From CAZLNO01 sp964561005 (lineage in GTDB: Bacteria; Pseudomonadota; Alphaproteobacteria; Kiloniellales; Rhodovibrionaceae): 32,807 nt of DNA. The notes under the pieces are model-generated. The model was not told the origin of the DNA, did no database searches, and saw nothing but the letters and a program-made list of their open reading frames with translations. Both the position numbers and the translations under genes were made by a program. Each line of letters starts with the position of its first letter. The stretch's first letter is position 1. The DNA lies in contig CAZLNO010000033.1 in the NCBI GenBank assembly GCA_964561005.1, forward strand, positions 1 to 32,807, given 5' to 3'. This document shows positions 8,013-16,905 of the stretch, one piece after another.

Positions 8013-8909
8013 TCAGAGCAGGCCCGCGCTCTTCAGGAAGTCCTTGGCCACCGCCTCGATGGTCTGCTTCTTGACGTCGACGCGCTGGTTGAGCGTCCGC
8101 ATGGTCTCGTCGTCCAGCTTCGCCGACATCGTGTTCAGGAGATCGCGCAGCTTGGGGTTGGCCTCCAGGGTCTCCTTGCGCACGACGGGCGTCAGCGCGT
8201 AGTTGGGGAAGAAGTTCTTGTCGTCCTTCAGGACCTTGAAGTCGAAGGCGGCGATCCGACCGTCGGTGGCGAAGACCAGGCCGACGTCGACCTGCCCTTC
8301 CTTCAAGGCGGTGTAGACCAGGCCGGTCTGCATGCGCTTCAGGTTCCGCCGGGGCCAGCGGACGTCGTAGTGCTGCTGGAAGCCCGGCAGCCCGTCGGGT
8401 CGGCCGGCCCATTCGCTGTTCACCGCGAGGTCGAGACCGTCGTCATCCTTCACCCGCTCGACGAGGCCGCTGAGGGTGTCGATGCCCATCTCCTTGGCCT
8501 GCTGCTCGCGCATCGCAAGGGCGTAGGTGTTGTTGGCGTCCGAAGGCTGCAGCCAGACGAGGCCCTTTTCGGCGTCCAGCTCCTTGACCTTCTGGTAGGC
8601 CTTTTCGGGCGACATTTTCGCCCCGCCCTCGACCTTGTTGTAGACGATCAGCGAGGTGCCGACATACTCCCAGTAGAGGTCCACCTGGCCGTTGAGTTGC
8701 GCCCGGCGCAGCACGGTGGAGCCCATGCCGTCGCGCTTGTTCACCTCGAAGCCGTTGTCTTCCAGGTAGAGCGTCGTCATCTCGGCGAGCAGAAGCTGCT
8801 CGGTGAAGTTCTTGCCGCCGACCGTGATCTCGGCCTTGGCGGCGCCGGTGGCGACGCCGAGGGCCAGGGCCGCCGCCGCGGCCAGGCCCAGGAGCTTGCG
8901 TGTCCACAT
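8013..8909 (-). CDS. Glycine betaine/choline-type ABC transporter substrate-binding protein
   Basis: 298 residues with an N-terminal Sec signal peptide (MWTRKLLGLAAAAALALG followed by a cleavable AKA-E site near residue 26). The mature part opens with ITVGGKNFTEQ and continues with LLLAEMTTLYLEDNGFEV, the DGMGST motif, NGQVDLYWEYVGTSL and VGLVFATDGRI. These are hallmarks of the OpuAC/OsmX quaternary-amine binding family (PF04069). It would capture glycine betaine, choline or a related compatible solute in the periplasm for the two permeases and ATPase encoded immediately upstream in the same direction. A GGGAGGA Shine-Dalgarno precedes the ATG. Ligand identity is not determinable from motifs I can see. 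Confidence 0.92.
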   Translation of the reverse strand: MWTRKLLGLAAAAALALGVATGAAKAEITVGGKNFTEQLLLAEMTTLYLEDNGFEVNKRDGMGSTVLRRAQLNGQVDLYWEYVGTSLIVYNKVEGGAKMSPEKAYQKVKELDAEKGLVWLQPSDANNTYALAMREQQAKEMGIDTLSGLVERVKDDDGLDLAVNSEWAGRPDGLPGFQQHYDVRWPRRNLKRMQTGLVYTALKEGQVDVGLVFATDGRIAAFDFKVLKDDKNFFPNYALTPVVRKETLEANPKLRDLLNTMSAKLDDETMRTLNQRVDVKKQTIEAVAKDFLKSAGLL

Positions 8910-8985
8910 GGTTTGGTCCTCCCTTGTTTGTCTCTGTGTCGGCCTCTGCCTTTAAGAGGTTAACGGTATGGAGCCGACGGCGGTT

Positions 8986-9717
8986 CTAGCGCAGCGGATT
9001 GACGCCGCGCGGGACGAAGTAGAAGGCGATCAGGCCCAGGATGAAGTCCGCGACCACCGCCATCAGGGCGGTGGGGATCGCGCCGGCCAGCAGCATCCCG
9101 GTGTTGAACAGGTCGATGCCGGTGAAGATGAGCTGGCCCAGTCCGCCGCCGCCGATCAGGAAGGCCAGCGGGGCGGTGCCGATGTTGATGACGATCGCCG
9201 TGCGGATGCCGGCGATCATCACGTAGAGGGCATTCGGCAACTCCACCTGCCAGAGGATCTGGCGATTGGTCATGCCCATGCCGCGCGCCGCCTCCAGCGT
9301 CGCCGGCGCGACGTTGAGGATGCCGGCATAGGTGTTGCGCACGATCGGCAGCAGCGAATAGACCCACAGCGCGAAGATCGCCGGCACCGTGCCGATGCCC
9401 AGCACGCTCATCGACAGGGCCAGCACCGCCAGGGTCGGGATGGTCTGGCCCAGGTTGACCACCTGGATCGCGCTCTCCGCCGTTCCGCGCATGAAGGGAC
9501 GGGTCAGCAGAACCCCCAGCGGCACGCCGACCGCAATGGCCAGGCCGCCGGAGACCGCGACCAGGAAAAGATGCTGGCGCCCCAGGAAGGAGATGTCCGG
9601 CCAGTAGAAGACGATCTCGGACAGCAACCCGCTGCCCTGCGCCAGGGCGCCGAGGGCGAAGATGCCGGCATAGAGGACCAGCCGGCCGGTGCGCTGGCTT
9701 GCCGCCTCCGCCGCCAT
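8986..9717 (-). CDS. Osmoprotectant ABC transporter permease (second permease)
   Basis: 243 residues with about six hydrophobic helices. The BPD-transporter EAA loop reads EAARGMGMTNRQILWQVELP (about 142-161), which docks on the ATPase. An additional N-terminal helix precedes the core, compared with its partner permease. The start overlaps the ATPase stop by one base (TAATG at 9715-9719), and 76 bases separate it from the binding-protein gene downstream. Two different permeases flanking one ATPase is the OpuB/OpuC and OsmVWXY (YehWXYZ) organisation. Confidence 0.93.
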   Translation of the reverse strand: MAAEAASQRTGRLVLYAGIFALGALAQGSGLLSEIVFYWPDISFLGRQHLFLVAVSGGLAIAVGVPLGVLLTRPFMRGTAESAIQVVNLGQTIPTLAVLALSMSVLGIGTVPAIFALWVYSLLPIVRNTYAGILNVAPATLEAARGMGMTNRQILWQVELPNALYVMIAGIRTAIVINIGTAPLAFLIGGGGLGQLIFTGIDLFNTGMLLAGAIPTALMAVVADFILGLIAFYFVPRGVNPLR

Positions 9718-10844
9718 TACGCGCGCCCCTCCGGCTTGTCCTTGCGGGATCGGTGCAGCCGGCGGGCGATGCCGCGCTGGGTCACCACGCCCTGGAACCG
9801 GCCGCGGTCGTCGATGCAGGCCAGCCAGGTGGTGTCATCGGTGAACATGCGCGAGACCGCCGTGCGCAGGTCCTTGACGGTCTGCACCGGCGCGGCCAGG
9901 GGGTGCATCTCGTCGGCGCAGGTCCCTTCGCGGCCCACGTCGGCCTCGCCCAGATAGCCGGCCGGACGGCCGTCCTCGTCGACCACGACGATGAAGCTCT
10001 GCCCGCCCTGCTTCATCTTGTCCGCCGCCGTGGACAGGCTGTCCTCCGGTGCCACCGTCGGCGCCTCGCGGTCCAGCGCCTCGCCGACCTTGATCAGGCG
10101 CATGCGCTTGAGCTCGCGGTCGCCGCCCACGAAATCCGCGACGAAGTCGTTCACCGGGCGCGCCAGGAGGTCGTCGGGGGTGCCGAACTGCTCGATGCTG
10201 CCCTCGCGGAAGATGGCGATCTTGTCGCCCATCTTGACCGCCTCGTCGATGTCGTGGCTGACGAAGAGGATGGTCTTCTTCAGCTTCGCCTGCATCTTCA
10301 GGAACTCGTCCTGAATGATCTCGCGGTTGATGGGGTCGACCGCGCCGAAGGGCTCGTCCATCAGCATCACCGGCGGATCGCCCGCCAGCCCGCGCGCCAG
10401 GCCCACGCGCTGCTGCTGGCCGCCCGACAGTTCCTTGGGGTAGCGGTCGAGCAGGCCGCGGTCGAGGGCGACCATGTCCATGAGTTCCTCGGCCCGCTCG
10501 CGCTGCTGCTGGCGCGACCAGCCCAGCATGCGCGGCACGACGGCGATGTTCTCCTCGACCGTCATGTTCGGGAACAGGCCGATCTGCTGGATCACGTAGC
10601 CGATGTGCCGGCGCAGCTCGACCACGTCGTACTCGTCGGTGTCCTTGTCGTCGATGTAGATCTTGCCCGAGGTGCGGGGGATCAGGCGGTTGACCATCTT
10701 CAGCGTGGTCGTCTTGCCGCAGCCCGAGGGGCCGAGCAGGACGCAGAGCTCGCCCTGCGGCAGGTCGAGGTCCACCTCCTTCACCGCGTGCACCTCGCCG
10801 CGCTCGGTCCGAAAGGTCTTGCCGACATTCTCCAGACGAATCAT
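9717..10844 (-). CDS. Osmoprotectant ABC transporter ATPase with tandem CBS domains (ProV/OpuCA-like)
   Basis: 375 residues. Walker A is GPSGCGKT (38-45), the ABC signature is LSGGQQQR (139-146) and Walker B is VMLMDEP (159-165), followed by the D-loop FGAVDPINR and a switch histidine in LFVSHDIDEA. Residues from about 250 to 365 form a CBS pair (for example SFIVVVDEDGRPAGYLGEA, then TWLACIDDRGRFQGVVTQRG). In OpuA-type systems such CBS domains sense ionic strength or nucleotides and gate transport. It sits between the two permease genes and powers import of quaternary amines. Confidence 0.95.
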   Translation of the reverse strand: MIRLENVGKTFRTERGEVHAVKEVDLDLPQGELCVLLGPSGCGKTTTLKMVNRLIPRTSGKIYIDDKDTDEYDVVELRRHIGYVIQQIGLFPNMTVEENIAVVPRMLGWSRQQQRERAEELMDMVALDRGLLDRYPKELSGGQQQRVGLARGLAGDPPVMLMDEPFGAVDPINREIIQDEFLKMQAKLKKTILFVSHDIDEAVKMGDKIAIFREGSIEQFGTPDDLLARPVNDFVADFVGGDRELKRMRLIKVGEALDREAPTVAPEDSLSTAADKMKQGGQSFIVVVDEDGRPAGYLGEADVGREGTCADEMHPLAAPVQTVKDLRTAVSRMFTDDTTWLACIDDRGRFQGVVTQRGIARRLHRSRKDKPEGRA

Positions 10845-10868
10845 CTGCCCAGTCCCTGCCGTTCGGGG

Positions 10869-11516
10869 TTACTTGAGGCCGGCTGGCGTCAGGCGGTTCT
10901 GCGCCCACAGCAGGCCATAGTCCGCGATCACCGCCAGGATCGAGACAGCCAGCGCCCCGGTGATGAGCTGGCGCGGGTCGGATTGCGAGATGCCGCGGGC
11001 GATGAAGGTGCCCAGCCCGCCGGCGCCGATGTAGGCGGCGATCGCCGTGATGCCGATGTTGATCACCACGGCGGTGCGCACGCCCGCCAGGATCACCGGG
11101 ATCGCCAGGGGGATCTCGACGTCGCGCAGCCGGCCGAAGGCGGTCATGCCCATGCCGCGCGCCGCCTCGCGCAGGGCCGGGTCGACGTTGTCGATCGCCG
11201 TGTAGGTGTTCCGGATGATCGGCAACTGCGAGTACAGGAACACCGCGACCACCGCCGGCAGCCAGCCGATCCCCTGGCCGACCAGCGAGAGGATGGGGAT
11301 CATCAGGCCGAACAGCGCGATCGAGGGGATCGTCATGATGATCCCCGCGACGTAGAGAACGGCGTCGGCGATGCGCCGGTTCTGGGTGATCGCGATGCCC
11401 AGGGGCACGCCGGTCGCGATGGCGACGCCGACGGCCACGCAGACCACCGACAGGTGCTCCAGCGTGCGGTCCCCGATGAGATCCAGATTGTCCACGATGA
11501 ACTGGATCGTCTCCAC
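10869..11516 (-). CDS. Osmoprotectant ABC transporter permease (first permease)
   Basis: 215 residues, five to six hydrophobic segments, with an EAA loop EAARGMGMTAFGRLRDVEIP (about 116-135) and the conserved GVRTAVVINIG and IGAGGLGTFIARG stretches shared with its partner. It is the first gene of the four-gene operon transcribed leftward (permease, ATPase, permease, binding protein), with 24 bases to the ATPase gene. The leader region 11517-11731 contains weak promoter-like sequence (TTTCTC, 17 bases, GATAAA on the minus strand), too poor to call. Osmotic induction would fit the CBS-bearing ATPase but is not shown by the sequence. Confidence 0.92.
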   Translation of the reverse strand: METIQFIVDNLDLIGDRTLEHLSVVCVAVGVAIATGVPLGIAITQNRRIADAVLYVAGIIMTIPSIALFGLMIPILSLVGQGIGWLPAVVAVFLYSQLPIIRNTYTAIDNVDPALREAARGMGMTAFGRLRDVEIPLAIPVILAGVRTAVVINIGITAIAAYIGAGGLGTFIARGISQSDPRQLITGALAVSILAVIADYGLLWAQNRLTPAGLK

Positions 11517-11608
11517 GAGCTATCCCTCACGCGTTGTGTTAGGGGACGGCGCCGTCCCGGTTCCGGCGAAAGGCGGCGCGAGCCTGAGGGTCCGTGCCGC
11601 GTGACGAC

Positions 11609-11630
11609 TGTCGCTGACGCGACAATTTTT
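11609..11630 (+). terminator. Intrinsic-terminator-like hairpin with T-run, plus strand
   Basis: TGTCGC, a TGAC loop, and GCGACA are followed by ATTTTT on the plus strand. No plus-strand gene lies upstream within reach, because both flanking genes are on the minus strand. It could end an unannotated or antisense transcript, or be chance. Confidence 0.3.
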
Positions 11631-11731
11631 ATCGCGAAATCGCCTGCATCGAGAAAGTTGCGATCGCGCAATAATAGCCCCGGCAGAAGGTTTCATGCCG
11701 AGAACGAGCTTAACCATGCTTGCGATGTTGG

Positions 11732-12712
11732 TTAACCCTTTTCCGTGTCGCGCGGCGCGGCGGCGCGGCGCAGCCGGTCGTTGATGGCGACGCCAAGCCC
11801 GTCCTCCGGCACCGGCATGACCGCGATGGCGGACAGCCCCGGCTGGTCCAGATCGTGCAGGCAAGCGAAGAGGTTGGCCGCGGCTTCCCGGAGGTCGCCG
11901 GTCGGGCTCAGATTGCGCACCACGGCCGCGCCCGGCAAAGGCTCCGGTCCGAAGGCCAGCAGGGCCTCGTCGGCCGCCACCGAGGTGGCGTTCAAACGCA
12001 GCGGCAGGCGCGGCGCGTAGTGGCTGGCGAGTTGACCCGGCGCGCTGGGCCTTTCGGCCGGGCCGGCGCGGTCGCCCAGAGGGCCGATCACCGCCTCCAG
12101 TTCCGCCCGCGTGAGGCCGCCGGGTCGCAGGATCACGGCGGGCTGTCCGGTCAGGTCGACAACCGTGCTCTCCACGCCCACGCGGCAGGGGCCGCCGTCG
12201 AGGATCAGGTCGACCCGATCGCCCAGGGACCGGGCGACGTGCGCCGCCGTGGTCGGGCTGATCTGGCCGGAAGCGTTGGCGCTCGGCGCCACCACCGGCC
12301 GGGCCGTCGCGCGCAGCAACCGCCGGGCCACCGGATGGTCGGGCACCCGCACCGCCAGGGTGTCCAGCCCGGCGCTGGCCAGCGGGGCGACCGGGCAGTC
12401 GGAGGCGCGCGGCAGCACCAGCGTCAACGGTCCGGGCCAGAAGCGTTCGGCCAGGCGCGCCGCCCGGACATCGAATCGCGTCAGCCGCGCCGCGGCCCCG
12501 GCCTCGGGCAGATGCACGATCAGCGGGTTGAAGCGGGGTCGGCCCTTGGCCTCGAAGACGCGGGCCACGGCCTCGCCGTTGGTGGCGTCGGCGCCCAGGC
12601 CGTAGACCGTCTCCGTCGGAAAGGCCACCAGGCCACCGCCCCGCAGAACGCGGGCAGCCTCGTCGACGGCATCTGTTTCATCGGCGCAACGGATGCGGAC
12701 GGAGTCGCTCAT
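11732..12712 (-). CDS. L-threonylcarbamoyladenylate synthase, long Sua5 form
   Basis: 326 residues. It makes threonylcarbamoyl-AMP from threonine, bicarbonate and ATP, the first step of the universal tRNA modification t6A. The YrdC domain covers about 1-210: FPTETVYGLGADA (30-42), KGRPRFNPLIVHL (54-66) carrying the KxR nucleotide-binding residues, and PSANASGQISPT, the SxN motif (about 144-155). The C-terminal Sua5 domain follows after the linker containing PSAPGQLASHYAP, the conserved tail-linker motif. The ATG at 12712 (MSDSVRIRC) is chosen because upstream sequence in the same frame has no coding character. It is divergent from the ParA-like gene. Confidence 0.95.
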   Translation of the reverse strand: MSDSVRIRCADETDAVDEAARVLRGGGLVAFPTETVYGLGADATNGEAVARVFEAKGRPRFNPLIVHLPEAGAAARLTRFDVRAARLAERFWPGPLTLVLPRASDCPVAPLASAGLDTLAVRVPDHPVARRLLRATARPVVAPSANASGQISPTTAAHVARSLGDRVDLILDGGPCRVGVESTVVDLTGQPAVILRPGGLTRAELEAVIGPLGDRAGPAERPSAPGQLASHYAPRLPLRLNATSVAADEALLAFGPEPLPGAAVVRNLSPTGDLREAAANLFACLHDLDQPGLSAIAVMPVPEDGLGVAINDRLRRAAAPRDTEKG

Positions 12713-12836
12713 GCCGGGCAGTCTAGCCGCCCGCTCGGCTGTGGCCAGGGGTGGCGGCGTCCTTCCGCCACGTCGCACGGCTTGCACAAGATGATGGGGT
12801 GGTGCAGTCTGATGCCGCAATACGTGGGAGGGGGCG

Positions 12837-13475
12837 ATGCCCGCGACGGTGTTCACCGTGGCCCAGCAGAAGGGCGGCGCCGGCAAGACCACCCTGGCGG
12901 CCCATCTGGCCGTCACCTGGACCGCCGCCGGCAAGTCGGTGGCGGTCGTCGACATCGATCCGCAGCAGTCGCTGACGATGTGGTATCGCCTGCGCGAGAC
13001 GCGCCAGGGCGACGCCGGCGCCGGCCTGCTGGTCAACCAGATCCAGGGCTGGCGGGTGCGCGGGGAGGTCGAGCGCCTGGCACGCGAACACGACGTCGTC
13101 GTGATCGACAGCCCGCCGCACGCCGAGACCGAGGCCCGAGTCGCCATCCGGGCCAGCGACCTGGTGATCGTGCCGGTGCAGCCCTCGCCGATGGACGTCT
13201 GGGCCACCCGGCCGACGCTGGACCTGGCCGCGGAGGAAAGGCGGCCGGTGGCCGTGGTGCTGAACCGCGTGCCGCCGCGCGCCAACCTGAGCGATGCCAT
13301 GCGCGAGGAACTGGCCGGTTTCGGCGTCACCATCGCGGAGAGTGTGCTGGGCAACCGCGTGGTCTTCGCCGGCGCATTGGCCGAGGGGCGCGCGGTGGCG
13401 GAGGTCCAGCCCACGGGCCGGGCCGCCCGCGAAGTCCAGGCCCTGGCGAAGGAATTGCTGCGTCTCGCCGGCTGA
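12837..13475 (+). CDS. Orphan ParA/MinD-family ATPase (small type Ib-like)
   Basis: 212 residues. The deviant Walker A is KGGAGKTT (residues 12-19), followed by the A' box VVDIDPQQSLTMW (39-51) and the Walker B region VVVIDSPPHAE (about 83-93). It has no N-terminal HTH, and its length of just over 200 residues matches small ParA proteins such as ParF, or relatives that position chemoreceptor clusters or carboxysomes, rather than chromosomal ParA of about 260 residues. ATG at 12837 follows GGGAGGGGG. No parB-like or cargo-adaptor gene adjoins it: upstream is divergent tsaC and downstream is 600 bp of non-coding DNA. The cargo is therefore unknown. Confidence 0.88.
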   Translation: MPATVFTVAQQKGGAGKTTLAAHLAVTWTAAGKSVAVVDIDPQQSLTMWYRLRETRQGDAGAGLLVNQIQGWRVRGEVERLAREHDVVVIDSPPHAETEARVAIRASDLVIVPVQPSPMDVWATRPTLDLAAEERRPVAVVLNRVPPRANLSDAMREELAGFGVTIAESVLGNRVVFAGALAEGRAVAEVQPTGRAAREVQALAKELLRLAG

Positions 13476-13528
13476 CGTGCGGGCCCGCGCGGGTCATGGC
13501 TGTCCTCCCTGTCGGTTCCGAAGGAACA

Positions 13529-13556
13529 GCCGCCGCGCGGCACCCCGCGCGACGGC
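13529..13556 (+). terminator. GC-rich hairpin downstream of the ParA-like gene
   Basis: GCCG, one mismatch, and CGCGCGG pair around a CACC loop with CCGCGCG and CGGC, giving about 11 base pairs 54 bases after the stop. No U-run follows, so termination would be Rho-assisted if it occurs here. Confidence 0.4.
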
Positions 13557-13673
13557 CGGGAGCTGACAACCTGAGATCTACCGAGAACAGTTCCGACGGC
13601 CTTTAGCCGCGCACGCCCTGGACATGCGCCGCCGGCTCCCGGCCCGCACACTTTCGCAAGGCCGTGGCGCAGA

Positions 13674-13754
13674 TGGGTGTGTACCACCCAGTCGCCGCCG
13701 ACCCAAGCGGGCCGACGACGACCTGGCAGACCTGGGGGCTGCCAGACCCCCGGG
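13674..13754. ncRNA. Candidate structured RNA element with mutually exclusive hairpins
   Basis: TGGGTG-TGTAC-CACCCA (13674-13690) forms a 6-bp stem. Further on, CTGGCAG (13723-13729) can pair with CTGCCAG (13739-13745). Alternatively CCTGGGGG (13731-13738) can pair with CCCCCGGG (13747-13754). The last two stems overlap and exclude one another. Strand and transcription are unknown, and I do not recognise a known RNA family. The structure could be an sRNA, a leader or just GC-rich coincidence. Confidence 0.3.
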
Positions 13755-13906
13755 AACCGCTTCCGACTCCCAAGCCCAGCGTCCGACACACGACCGTGGG
13801 GGTCAAGTATCAGGTGTTATCAGGCGTAAGGGTTCCACCCGTGCGCGTGCACAGCCGCGACTCCGCGTTCCCCGGCATGCCGGCGCGTGGGCTCCGGTGG
13901 CGGCGT

Positions 13907-13936
13907 TTACGGGCTGTGAACGTGAATGGATATTAA
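13907..13936 (+). promoter_or_regulatory. Candidate sigma-70 promoter upstream of the LuxO-like gene
   Basis: TTACGG (13907-13912), an 18-base spacer and TATTAA (13931-13936) lie in the only AT-rich patch of this region, about 130 bases before the regulator start. Confidence 0.3.
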
Positions 13937-13975
13937 ATAGGCGGGGTCCGGGACTGGACAAAGAACAACCGGAAC

Positions 13976-13990
13976 TGGCACACGACAAGC
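13976..13990 (+). promoter_or_regulatory. Candidate sigma-54 promoter (-24/-12) upstream of the LuxO-like gene
   Basis: TGGCAC at 13976-13981 and AAGC ending at 13990 place the GG and GC dinucleotides exactly 12 bases apart, as sigma-54 holoenzyme requires. The -12 element deviates from TTGC. It would start transcription near 14002, about 70 bases before the GTG of a sigma-54 activator, consistent with autoregulation, but the match is imperfect. Confidence 0.25.
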
Positions 13991-14072
13991 CGTTGCCGTC
14001 GCGGATCGGCGCGCCGCACCGCGCCGCGGCCAAGCGCGACGCGAGAACCATCACTGCGGAGGGACTTCGGCC

Positions 14073-15497
<1,425 letters not shown>

Positions 15498-15509
<12 letters not shown>

Positions 15510-15532
15510 GGTGGAGGTGCCGGCGCGCCGTC
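15498..15532. terminator. Bidirectional hairpin between the regulator and tyrS
   Basis: GACGGCGCG (15498-15506) and CGCGCCGTC (15524-15532) form a perfect 9-bp stem. The regulator's TGA lies at the loop boundary, and tyrS ends 5 bases past the right arm. It is well placed to stop both convergent transcripts, though without a U-run. Confidence 0.4.
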
Positions 15533-15536
15533 CAGG

Positions 15537-16793
15537 CTACACCACCTGCACCAGGGCGTGGCGCTTCTTGCCGGCGGACAGCTTGATGACGCCCTCTTCC
15601 GTGACGTTGCTTGCGTCCAGCTTGGCGTAGGGGTCGGCGACCTTCTGGTCGTTGACGCGCGCGCCGCCGCCCTTGATCAGCCGCCGGGCCTCGCCGTTGG
15701 TGGCGGCCAGCCCCGCCTCGCGCAACAGCTCGAAGACGGCGACGCCGTCGGCCAGGCGGTCTTGCGCCAGCTCGATGCGCGGCAGCTCCTCGCCCAGCGC
15801 GTGCTGCTCGAACACCTGGCGCGCGGTCTCCGCGGCGTTGCGCGCGGCCTCTTCCCCGCGGCACAGCTTGGTCGCCTCGTAGGCCAGGACCTTCTTGGCC
15901 TCGTTGATCTCCGCGCCTTCCAGGGCTTCCAGGCGGGCGATCTCGTCCAGCGGCAGCTCGGTGAACAGCCGCAGGAAGCGGCCGACGTCGGCGTCCTCGA
16001 CGTTGCGCCAGTACTGGTAGTAGTCGTAGGCGGAGAGGTTCTTCTCGTTCAGCCAGACCGCGCCCTGCGCCGTCTTGCCCATCTTCTGGCCGGAGGCGGT
16101 CATCAAGAGCGGGCAGGTCAGGCCGTACAGCTCCATCCCCTCGATCCGGCGGGTCAGCTCGATGCCGCCCACGATGTTGCCCCACTGGTCCGAGCCGCCC
16201 ATCTGCAGCCGGCAGCCGTAACGGCGGTACAGCTCCAGGAAGTCGTAGGCCTGGAGCACCATGTAGTTGAACTCCAGGAAGGACAGTGGCTGCTCGCGGT
16301 CCAGCCGGCGCTTGACGGATTCGAAGGACAGCATGCGGTTGACCGAGAAGTGCCGGCCATAGTCCCGCAGGAAGCCGATGTAGGACAGGCCGCTCAGCCA
16401 GTCGTCGTTGTTCACCATGACGGCGTCGGCGGGGCCGTCGCCGAAGGTCAGGAACTGCCGGAAGATCGACTTGATGCCGGCCATGTTCCCCTGGATGCGG
16501 GCGTCGTCGAGAAGCTGGCGCTGCTCGTCCTTGCCCGAGGGGTCGCCCACCTTGGTCGTGCCGCCGCCCATCAGCACGATCGGCTTGTGGCCGTGGCGCT
16601 GCAGCAGCCGCAGCAGCATGACCGACAGCAGGTGGCCGACGTGCAGCGAGTCGCCGGTGCAGTCGTAGCCGACATAGGTCGGCACCGGCGCCTGGCGGGA
16701 GAGCAGGGCGTCCAGTCCCGCCAGGTCGGTCACCTGGTGGATGAAGCCGCGGGCCTGGGCCTCGCGGAGGAACTCCGATTTCGCTTCGCTCAT
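15537..16793 (-). CDS. tyrS: Tyrosyl-tRNA synthetase
   Basis: 418 residues, the usual size for bacterial TyrRS. It activates tyrosine with ATP and charges tRNA-Tyr. The class I signature HIGH appears as HVGHL in the GDSLHVGHLLSV stretch. The tyrosine pocket is marked by YVGYDCTG near the start and by the MGGSDQWGNI segment. The KMSKS loop is present in the variant form KMGKT. The C-terminal S4-like RNA-binding domain includes AGLAATNGEARRLIKGGGAR and KVADPYAKL. ATG at 16793 begins MSEAKSEFLREA, as in relatives. It is divergently transcribed from anmK across 112 bases. Confidence 0.97.
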   Translation of the reverse strand: MSEAKSEFLREAQARGFIHQVTDLAGLDALLSRQAPVPTYVGYDCTGDSLHVGHLLSVMLLRLLQRHGHKPIVLMGGGTTKVGDPSGKDEQRQLLDDARIQGNMAGIKSIFRQFLTFGDGPADAVMVNNDDWLSGLSYIGFLRDYGRHFSVNRMLSFESVKRRLDREQPLSFLEFNYMVLQAYDFLELYRRYGCRLQMGGSDQWGNIVGGIELTRRIEGMELYGLTCPLLMTASGQKMGKTAQGAVWLNEKNLSAYDYYQYWRNVEDADVGRFLRLFTELPLDEIARLEALEGAEINEAKKVLAYEATKLCRGEEAARNAAETARQVFEQHALGEELPRIELAQDRLADGVAVFELLREAGLAATNGEARRLIKGGGARVNDQKVADPYAKLDASNVTEEGVIKLSAGKKRHALVQVV

Positions 16794-16827
16794 GCCACTG
16801 TTCGGTCCTGCTTGTCGTCGCGGCGCG

Positions 16828-16856
16828 CAGATAGCACACTGCCGCGAACTTGCCAA
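16828..16856 (-). promoter_or_regulatory. Candidate tyrS promoter
   Basis: On the minus strand TTGGCA (16851-16856), a 17-base spacer and TATCTG (16828-16833) preceded by TGC give a -35/extended -10 pattern about 35 bases before the tyrS ATG. Confidence 0.4.
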
Positions 16857-16905
16857 TCGAGCCCCGCCGCCGTCGGATCGCCGCGAAGGAGCCTCCGAGT
16901 CCGCC

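Larger units (their letters stand above)
13476..14072. other. Non-coding, hairpin-rich region between the ParA-like gene and the LuxO-like regulator
   Basis: 597 bases without a credible protein. Just after the ParA stop lie GCGGGCCCGC (13479-13488), GGCTGT/ACAGCC arms (13498-13503 and 13526-13531) and a long GC stem (13529-13556). Three further hairpins lie at 13674-13754. A perfect 12-base palindrome, CCGGCATGCCGG, is at 13872-13883. The final 170 bases become locally AT-rich and carry candidate promoters. Short frames exist on both strands but have no family resemblance or ribosome-binding sites I can support. Confidence 0.6.

Noticed and set aside
13498..13531. Resemblance of GTCGGTTCCGAAGGAACAGCC to the signal-recognition-particle RNA apical motif
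   Set aside because: The conserved GGTCCGGAAGGAAGCAGC bases are not kept, and no flanking long helix of the right length is present.
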